Origin: Halomonas sp. GFAJ-1
GTDB lineage: Bacteria; Pseudomonadota; Gammaproteobacteria; Pseudomonadales; Halomonadaceae
Direction of reading: 5' to 3'
NCBI GenBank assembly: GCA_002966495.1
Contig: CP016490.1
Coordinates: 2,728,001 to 2,792,000, forward strand
Length of the DNA stretch: 64,000 nt
Positions 57,878-64,000 of the stretch are shown here, piece after piece. The notes beneath the pieces are model-generated. The model was not told where the DNA came from. It ran no database searches and saw nothing but the letters and a program-made list of their open reading frames with translations. Every line of letters begins with the position of its first letter. The stretch's first letter is position 1. The position numbers and the translations under genes are program-made.

Positions 57878-58912
57878 ATGGCGCGCAGTGGCATTCAGTA
57901 CAGTGACGTTCAGCAAGCGATTGATACGCTGCTTGCCCGTGGCGATGCGCCTAGCGTTCAACGTATTCGCGAGGTGCTGGGTACCGGCAGTTTTACGACA
58001 ATTAGCGAGCATTTTCGGCGATGGCGTATTGAGCGAGAGCAAAATCGCGACGTGCCGCCTCCCAAAGGCGTGCCAGAAGTAGTAGTGAGTGTGGCAAGCG
58101 AGCTATGGCTAGAGGCGCAAAATGTCGCCAATCAAGCCCTTGCTCACTACCGAGAAGAGGCTAACCGTCAGGTAGAAACTGCTCAAAAGCAGGCAGCAGA
58201 AGCAGCACAACATGCCGCCAACGCCGAGCAGCGGGAAAACGCCCTAGCTGAACATCTTCGCCACACCGAACAGCGGCTAGAAGCCGTAAACCGTGAATTT
58301 GCTGCGAGCCAAGCAAAAGAGAACCAGTGGCAGCTGCAGGCAGAAAAAGCAGACCGACAAACGGAGGGGTATCGTCAACAGCTTGCCGAAGCAGAGCAAA
58401 ACCTTGCCGTACTTAAGACGCATTTTGCCGATGAGCAACAAAAACAGCAGGCCACTTGGCAAGAACGGCTAGCACGGGAAGAACAGCGCAACGAGGCCGC
58501 GGAAGGGAAATTAATGGCGCTACTGGATACATTACGACAGGAACGCGCCCAAGAAGAAAAGGCGCTACAAAAGCGCTTACAGCACTGGGAGCAGCGGGCT
58601 AACACCCTAGACAAAGAACTGCAGATCAAAAAAGCTGAATTGCAACAGCAACAGTTAGAGAGCAGCACTCAGCAGCAGCGTATTGCTGAACTGGAGTGTG
58701 ACAATGCAGCACGTGAAGAGCAGTGCGCCAAACTGCAGGGCGAAATAGATAAAGCCCTCTTGGCATTAACACGGCAGCAGCAGCAAACTGCTCAAGACGA
58801 TGAGTGGCAGCAGCAGCTTTGGCAGCGGATGGAAGACCTGCAGGCACAACTAACTGCCCTACCCGAAACGCTGGCTCCTAAGGCTCAAGAGAGTCATGAG
58901 TCAAACAAGTAG
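57878..58912 (+). CDS. KfrA-like DNA-binding coiled-coil protein
   Basis: A 344-residue protein. ATG 57878 begins MARSGIQYSDVQQAI, directly in the KfrA_N-type DNA-binding domain (GDAPSVQRIREVLGTGSFTTI). About 250 residues of Gln/Glu/Ala-rich coiled coil follow. KfrA proteins are known mainly from plasmids, where they repress their own promoter and help partition. Here it is chromosomal and divergent from a tyrosine recombinase, with inverted repeats between them. RBS: AGAGAT, weak. Confidence 0.85.
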   Translation: MARSGIQYSDVQQAIDTLLARGDAPSVQRIREVLGTGSFTTISEHFRRWRIEREQNRDVPPPKGVPEVVVSVASELWLEAQNVANQALAHYREEANRQVETAQKQAAEAAQHAANAEQRENALAEHLRHTEQRLEAVNREFAASQAKENQWQLQAEKADRQTEGYRQQLAEAEQNLAVLKTHFADEQQKQQATWQERLAREEQRNEAAEGKLMALLDTLRQERAQEEKALQKRLQHWEQRANTLDKELQIKKAELQQQQLESSTQQQRIAELECDNAAREEQCAKLQGEIDKALLALTRQQQQTAQDDEWQQQLWQRMEDLQAQLTALPETLAPKAQESHESNK

Positions 58913-58923
58913 GGCAATAAAAA

Positions 58924-58947
58924 ACCCCAGCAGATATCTGCTGGGGT
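58924..58947 (-). terminator. Terminator hairpin between the KfrA-like gene and nfuA
   Basis: A perfect 24-nt palindrome (58924-58947) made of ACCCCAGCAGAT and its complement. On the minus strand it is followed by six T's, so it terminates nfuA; on the plus strand the T-run is missing. Confidence 0.85.
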
Positions 58948-58965
58948 CTTGAGCTACGATCTCGA

Positions 58966-59571
58966 TTAGCGATAATAGGCATTAGAGGTATCGGTGTGAT
59001 CGGTCACATCACGAATACCCGCAAGCTCAGGGATGCGCTCCATTAAAGTCTTTTCAACGCCGTCTTTAAGCGTTAAATCCACCGCTGCGCAGCCCTGGCA
59101 ACCCCCACCAAAAGCAAGAATGGCAACTCTGTCTTCCGTCAGCTCCACAAGTTTAATTTCACCACCGTGGGCTGCTAGTCCAGGGTTAATTTCACTGTAA
59201 AGCGTGTAGTTAATGCGATCTTCCAAGGGGCTATCGGCATTCACTTTAGGCATTTTTGCGTTGGGCGCTTTAATCGTTAACTGGCCACCCATACGGTCTG
59301 CATTGAAATCGACCACCGCTTCTTCCAGGAAGACCAAGCTATTTTTATCGAGAAAAACATTAATTTTCTCAAGCTCTATCTTCATGTCGGTGGGCTCTTC
59401 TTCACCTGGACGGCAGTACGCTAAACACGTTTCAGCATAGGGCGTGCCCGGCTGAGTAATAAAAATACGTACTGCAATTCCCTCAACGTTCTGCTTTTCA
59501 AGCAGTTCTGCGAGGTAATCTTGTGCGCTTTCGGTAATATCAATACCGGGAGCTTCGATAGTCGTGGTCAT
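58966..59571 (-). CDS. nfuA: Fe-S biogenesis protein NfuA
   Basis: A 201-residue Fe-S carrier. ATG 59571 gives the family start [13 protein letters not shown]. An N-terminal degenerate A-type (IscA-like) domain is joined to a C-terminal Nfu domain with the cluster-binding [11 protein letters not shown] motif. It delivers [4Fe-4S] clusters under stress; the class I fumarase in this window is a plausible client. Confidence 0.94.
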   Translation of the reverse strand: MTTTIEAPGIDITESAQDYLAELLEKQNVEGIAVRIFITQPGTPYAETCLAYCRPGEEEPTDMKIELEKINVFLDKNSLVFLEEAVVDFNADRMGGQLTIKAPNAKMPKVNADSPLEDRINYTLYSEINPGLAAHGGEIKLVELTEDRVAILAFGGGCQGCAAVDLTLKDGVEKTLMERIPELAGIRDVTDHTDTSNAYYR

Positions 59572-59841
59572 GAGGGGTGTTGTCCTCCCGTGGTAGTGGC
59601 GCGGCCACTTCACATGTCGTTTGTACCTATGGTAAGCAAAACTGGCCTCTGACACAATCTTGAGTGTTTTAGTCGGCTATTACCACGTCTATGAACGCGC
59701 CTAATAAAGATGCTGCAATAACTTCACGCCCGCACTTGCTGCCCTATGGTTTGCCCTTTGCTATGATAAGCGCCGCTCACACTATGACGACGACTATAAA
59801 AATATCCTTTTCGACTGAGACGCTGGAGTTTCCCCCCTGCC

Positions 59842-62800
59842 ATGGCTGCTAGTGATTTGACTGCCTCCCTCACCCAACGCCTTACCCAACGCATCCTGAT
59901 TCTTGATGGCGGTATGGGCACCATGCTGCAGAATGCTGAACTCAGCGAGGAGGATTTTCGCGGTGACCGGTTCAGTGACTGGCCGTCTGACCTAAAAGGT
60001 AACAATGATTTATTAGCGCTTACCTGTCCCGATGTCGTTGCGCGTATTCATCGCGACTATTTGGAAGCGGGCGCTGATATTCTTGAAACTAATACGTTTA
60101 ACAGCACCCGTTTGTCTCAGGCCGATTATGGCATGGAAGAGCTGGTACCAGAACTCAACCGTGAGTCGGCACGTTTGGCTCGGGAAGTATGCGATGCAGT
60201 AGCCGCCGAAACTGACATCCCGCGCTACGTCGCGGGCGTGCTTGGCCCAACATCGCGCACTGCCTCCCTCTCGCCGGATGTTAACGACCCCGCTAAACGT
60301 AATGTCACTTTTGATGAGCTGCGTGAAAACTATTACGAAGCGGCCAGCTGTTTAATTGAGGGTGGCGCCGATCTCATCATGATCGAAACCATCTTCGATA
60401 CGCTCAACGCCAAAGCGGCCATCTATGCGCTTGAGGAACTCTTCGATGATTTAGGCCGTCGCCTGCCGGTGATGATTTCTGGCACGATTACCGACGCTTC
60501 TGGCCGCACGCTTTCTGGCCAAACGACCGAAGCGTTCTGGAATTCTGTTCGCCATGCCCAGCCGCTTTCCGTAGGGTTGAACTGCGCCCTGGGCGCCGAA
60601 GAGCTGCGTCCTTACATTGAAGAGCTTTCTACTAAAGCCAATACCTTTGTTTCTGCCCACCCCAACGCTGGCCTGCCTAATGAGTTTGGTGAATATGACC
60701 AAACGCCGGAAGAGATGGCCGCGATAGTCAGCGAGTTCGCTGCAAGCGGGCTGGTTAACATCATCGGTGGTTGCTGTGGGTCAACGCCTGAACATATCCG
60801 TGCTATTGCTGACGCCGTGCGCCCCATGACGCCCCGCCAAGTGCCCAAGCGTGACCACGCTTGCCGCCTATCGGGGCTAGAGCCTTTTAACATCCAAGCG
60901 GATTCGCTGTTTGTAAACGTGGGTGAGCGGACCAACGTCACTGGCTCCGCACGCTTTAAACGCTTGATCGTTGAAGAGGATTTCACTACCGCCCTAGAGG
61001 TAGCGCTTGAGCAGGTGGAGAACGGCGCACAGATCATCGACATCAACATGGATGAAGGCATGCTGGAGTCCCAGGAAGCCATGGTGCGCTTTCTGAACTT
61101 AATTGCCGGTGAGCCTGATATTGCTCGTGTGCCGATTATGATCGACTCCTCTAAATGGGACATCATCGAAGCGGGCCTAAAGTGCGTTCAAGGTAAGGCG
61201 GTTGTAAACTCGATCTCGCTGAAAGAGGGCGAAGCCGCGTTCCGCGAACAAGCCACTAAATGCCGCCGCTTCGGTGCAGCGATTGTCGTCATGGCGTTTG
61301 ACGAAGAGGGCCAAGCGGATACCTTTGCCCGCAAAACTGAGATCTGTGAGCGCGCCTACCGCCTGCTAGTTGATGACATTGGCTTCCCCGCAGAAGACAT
61401 CATTTTCGATCCCAATATTTTCGCCATTGCCACCGGCATTGACGAGCACAATAACTACGCAGTCGATTTTATTGAGGCGACACAGTGGATACGTGACAAC
61501 CTGCCCCATGCGATGATTTCCGGTGGTGTGTCTAACGTCTCGTTCTCTTTCCGGGGCAATAACCCGGTACGTGAAGCCATCCACTCGGTATTTCTATACC
61601 ACGCTATTCGCGCTGGCCTTAGCATGGGGATTGTCAACGCAGGGCAGCTTGCGGTCTATGATGACTTGCCCGCTGAGCTTCGCGATGCTGTAGAAGATGT
61701 GGTACTCAACCGTCGAAGCGACGGCACCGAGCGATTACTTGAGCTTGCCGATAAGTACAAGGGCGACGGCAGCAGCGCTGCTAAAAAGGAGGACCTGGAG
61801 TGGCGCAGCGGGCCAGTCAACAAGCGCATTGAACATGCACTGGTAAAAGGTGTTACCGCGTTTATTGAAGAAGATACCGAGCAAGCCCGTGCCGAAGCGG
61901 CCCGCCCCATCGAGGTCATTGAAGGCCCGTTAATGGATGGCATGAACGTGGTGGGCGACCTCTTTGGCGCGGGCAAAATGTTCTTGCCCCAGGTGGTTAA
62001 GTCAGCGCGGGTTATGAAGCAGGCCGTTGCCTACTTGATTCCTTATATCGAAGCCGAGAAAAGTGAAGAGACCCAGGCCAAGGGTAAAATTGTTATGGCC
62101 ACGGTCAAAGGCGATGTTCATGACATCGGCAAAAATATCGTTGGTGTGGTGTTGCAGTGTAATAACTATGAAGTTATCGATCTTGGTGTGATGGTACCCA
62201 CTGAAAAAATCCTGCAAGCCGCTATTGATCACAATGCCGACATCATTGGCCTTTCCGGCTTAATCACGCCCTCGCTTGATGAAATGGTGCACGTTGCCAA
62301 AGAAATGCAGCGCCGCGGGATGAGCCTGCCGCTATTAATTGGCGGGGCGACCACCTCCAAAGCGCATACGGCGGTTAAAATTGAGCCACAATATGAGCAT
62401 CCAGTGATCTACGTCACCGATGCCTCCCGCGCAGTGGGCGTTGCTGGCAAGCTGCTAGCACCTAATTTAAAGCCCGCCTACGTGGCAGAGATCCGTGAAG
62501 AGTATGAAAAAGTGCGCGAGCGTAACGCCAAGCGTCGCCCGAAAGCGGCGGACTTGGACTACACCCAAGCGCGTAAGCGACGCTTTCGCACCGATTGGAA
62601 CACCCTCACGCCGGCTAAACCTAATACCCTTGGTTTAATCACCTTTGATGACTACGATCTAGAAGAACTGGTAGAGCGGATCGATTGGACACCGTTCTTT
62701 ATGAGCTGGCAGCTCGCCGGGAAGTACCCCAAAATTCTCGAAGACGACATTGTGGGCGAAGCGGCGCGTAACCTCTTTGCCGACGCAAAGGTTATGTTGC

Positions 62801-63537
62801 GTAAACTCATCGACGAAAAGCGCGTTCAAGCCCGAGGGGTTATCGGCTTGTGGCCAGCAAATAGCGTAGATGATGATGTCATCGAAGTGTACGCCGATGA
62901 AAGTCGCACCGAGGTGGTGGAACACTTGCATCATATTCGTCAACAAACTACCAAAGGCCGCGACGGCATTTGTTATAGCCTTGCAGACTTTATCGCACCC
63001 AAAGAGAGCGGCAAAGCCGACTGGATTGGTGGCTTCGCCGTCACAACTGGCCACGGTGTGGATGAGCTTTCCAAAGCCTACGAAGCGGCGGGTGACGACT
63101 ATAACGCCATTTTAGTCCAGGCACTGACCGACCGGCTGGCTGAAGCCTTTGCTGAACGCATGCACGAGCGGGTGCGTAAAGAGTTTTGGGGCTACGTGCC
63201 GGAAGAATCGCTAGATAACGATGCGCTGATTGCCGAGAAGTATCAGGGTATCCGCCCTGCTCCAGGCTACCCGGCCTGCCCGGATCATACCGAAAAAGCC
63301 ACGCTCTTCCGCCTGCTTAATGCGCCGGAAAACACTGGGCTTACGCTCACGGAAAACTTCGCTATGTGGCCTGCCGCCGCGGTTTCCGGCTGGTATTTCG
63401 CCCATCCGCAGTCAAAGTACTTCTCTACCGGAAAAATCACCCGCGACCAAGTTGAGGCTATCGCCGAACGTAAACAGATGCCGTTAGCAGAGATGGAGCG
63501 CTGGCTATCCCCTGTACTCTCTTACGACCCTAGCTAA
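59842..63537 (+). CDS. metH: Cobalamin-dependent methionine synthase
   Basis: A 1231-residue, four-module enzyme (E. coli 1227) that methylates homocysteine. The homocysteine-binding barrel has zinc cysteines in GLNCALG and GGCCGSTP. The folate domain contains [11 protein letters not shown] and the cobalamin domain has [12 protein letters not shown], with the cobalt-binding histidine. The C-terminal activation domain binds SAM ([12 protein letters not shown]). No cobalamin riboswitch is recognisable in the 186-nt leader. Confidence 0.98.
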   Translation: MAASDLTASLTQRLTQRILILDGGMGTMLQNAELSEEDFRGDRFSDWPSDLKGNNDLLALTCPDVVARIHRDYLEAGADILETNTFNSTRLSQADYGMEELVPELNRESARLAREVCDAVAAETDIPRYVAGVLGPTSRTASLSPDVNDPAKRNVTFDELRENYYEAASCLIEGGADLIMIETIFDTLNAKAAIYALEELFDDLGRRLPVMISGTITDASGRTLSGQTTEAFWNSVRHAQPLSVGLNCALGAEELRPYIEELSTKANTFVSAHPNAGLPNEFGEYDQTPEEMAAIVSEFAASGLVNIIGGCCGSTPEHIRAIADAVRPMTPRQVPKRDHACRLSGLEPFNIQADSLFVNVGERTNVTGSARFKRLIVEEDFTTALEVALEQVENGAQIIDINMDEGMLESQEAMVRFLNLIAGEPDIARVPIMIDSSKWDIIEAGLKCVQGKAVVNSISLKEGEAAFREQATKCRRFGAAIVVMAFDEEGQADTFARKTEICERAYRLLVDDIGFPAEDIIFDPNIFAIATGIDEHNNYAVDFIEATQWIRDNLPHAMISGGVSNVSFSFRGNNPVREAIHSVFLYHAIRAGLSMGIVNAGQLAVYDDLPAELRDAVEDVVLNRRSDGTERLLELADKYKGDGSSAAKKEDLEWRSGPVNKRIEHALVKGVTAFIEEDTEQARAEAARPIEVIEGPLMDGMNVVGDLFGAGKMFLPQVVKSARVMKQAVAYLIPYIEAEKSEETQAKGKIVMATVKGDVHDIGKNIVGVVLQCNNYEVIDLGVMVPTEKILQAAIDHNADIIGLSGLITPSLDEMVHVAKEMQRRGMSLPLLIGGATTSKAHTAVKIEPQYEHPVIYVTDASRAVGVAGKLLAPNLKPAYVAEIREEYEKVRERNAKRRPKAADLDYTQARKRRFRTDWNTLTPAKPNTLGLITFDDYDLEELVERIDWTPFFMSWQLAGKYPKILEDDIVGEAARNLFADAKVMLRKLIDEKRVQARGVIGLWPANSVDDDVIEVYADESRTEVVEHLHHIRQQTTKGRDGICYSLADFIAPKESGKADWIGGFAVTTGHGVDELSKAYEAAGDDYNAILVQALTDRLAEAFAERMHERVRKEFWGYVPEESLDNDALIAEKYQGIRPAPGYPACPDHTEKATLFRLLNAPENTGLTLTENFAMWPAAAVSGWYFAHPQSKYFSTGKITRDQVEAIAERKQMPLAEMERWLSPVLSYDPS

Positions 63538-64000
63538 TGTCACCTGTGGTACGCCGCCAAAGTAGGGTTATGCGCTTAGCCTTACCTATTATGCTGGGCA
63601 TGCTTTCCCAAAGCATGCTCAACTTGGTTGATGCTGCGCTGGTAGGGCATTTAGGCCAAGAGGCATTAGCAGGCGTCGGGATCGGCGGCTATACCATGTT
63701 TATGATGACGGCGTTGGTCTTTGGCCTCTCTTCCAGCGTACAGTCACAAACCGCACAAGACCTAGGGGCGGGTAAAAAGGCCGTATCTCGTTCGTTAGGC
63801 GCTGGGCTTCTTCTTGGTGCTTTGGTGGGAATCCCGCTGTCTTGTATAGCTTGGTGGCAAGCACCGGCACTTATCACGCTACTGTCGCCCGCGGATGATG
63901 TATCGCGCATTGCGGTGGAGTACTTCCGCTGGCGGGTTATTGGATTGACAGCCATTGCGCTAACGCTGTGCTTTCGCGGATATTGGAACGGCCTACAACA
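63537..64000 (+). CDS. MATE-family efflux transporter (5' part, runs off the window)
   Basis: The frame opens at ATG 63537, overlapping the metH stop TAA by one base, and is open to the end of the window (about 154 residues). The protein begins [17 protein letters not shown]; hydrophobic helices follow with the MATE-like segment MLNLVDAALVGHLGQEALAG. It probably exports drugs or metabolites in exchange for Na+ or H+. The 3' end is outside the window. Confidence 0.88.
   Translation, partial: MSPVVRRQSRVMRLALPIMLGMLSQSMLNLVDAALVGHLGQEALAGVGIGGYTMFMMTALVFGLSSSVQSQTAQDLGAGKKAVSRSLGAGLLLGALVGIPLSCIAWWQAPALITLLSPADDVSRIAVEYFRWRVIGLTAIALTLCFRGYWNGLQ

Noticed and set aside
56042..59571. Prophage or genomic island around the recombinase
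   Set aside because: Flanks are core Fe-S genes; no attL/attR pair, cargo, phage genes or tRNA target is visible.
59656..59841. Cobalamin or SAH riboswitch before metH
   Set aside because: No B12-box or conserved SAH-aptamer features could be recognised in the leader.

Overview
The window reads as a chromosomal segment of a moderately halophilic gammaproteobacterium, most likely Halomonadaceae (Halomonas/Vreelandella-like). The main reasons are a complete ectoine operon (ectABC), the Pseudomonas/Oceanospirillales-type order fmdB-aspS-ruvCAB-ybgC-tolQRAB-pal-cpoB, and proteins that resemble gammaproteobacterial families throughout. Base composition is moderate and fairly even. No rRNA, CRISPR array, transposase or prophage structure is visible. 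The taxonomic call is inference from gene content, not from a search.

Layout. 1-2.2 kb: 3' end of pyrC, then mtnN and folD on the minus strand. 2.35-2.96 kb: a tRNA operon (Pro, Arg, His, His) behind a good sigma70-like promoter. 3.1-6.5 kb: an ammonium-channel/PAS/GGDEF/EAL fusion gene broken by one in-frame TAG. 6.8-12.9 kb: a DadA-like oxidoreductase, a small YjfB-like protein, prfC, a TatD-family nuclease, ygfZ, and a two-gene unit of a ferredoxin-fold protein plus an OsmC-like protein. 13-16 kb: uvrB and nei, 3 nt apart. 16-23.5 kb: class I fumarase, cardiolipin synthase, a HypT-like LysR regulator, a NadM-Nudix fusion with an altered Nudix box, a YihY/BrkB membrane protein, acylphosphatase and a 2-hydroxyacid dehydrogenase.

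23.7-33.8 kb: fmdB, aspS, ruvC, ruvA, ruvB, then the Tol-Pal cell-envelope operon (ybgC, tolQ, tolR, tolA, tolB, pal, cpoB). 33.8-36 kb: yciK converging on mupP and ubiG. 36.3-45.5 kb: a long same-strand run holding a nucleotide-sugar-dehydrogenase homologue that has lost its catalytic cysteine, a membrane-anchored coiled-coil protein, tamA, tamB, msrA and a cytochrome c'-like protein. 45.6-47.8 kb: beta-carbonic anhydrase and glutathione reductase.

48-55.9 kb: ectABC with a near-consensus promoter, a DUF3833-like lipoprotein, then an operon-like run of retropepsin-like lipoprotein, inactive transglutaminase/7TM protein, ATP-grasp ligase, zur, hisI and yidD. 56-59.6 kb: sufE and nfuA (Fe-S assembly) flank a divergent pair, a tyrosine recombinase and a KfrA-like DNA-binding coiled-coil protein. 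The AT-rich spacer of that pair holds two large inverted repeats with the same 10-nt centre. 59.8-64 kb: metH and the 5' part of a MATE transporter that runs off the end.

Most of the window is ordinary core genome. The items most worth a second look are the amber-split Amt-GGDEF-EAL gene, the recombinase/KfrA pair with its inverted repeats, the active-site-less UGD-like protein upstream of tamAB, the retropepsin/transglutaminase/ATP-grasp operon beside the ectoine genes, the tRNA-His copy with G37, and the degenerate Nudix domain on NadM.
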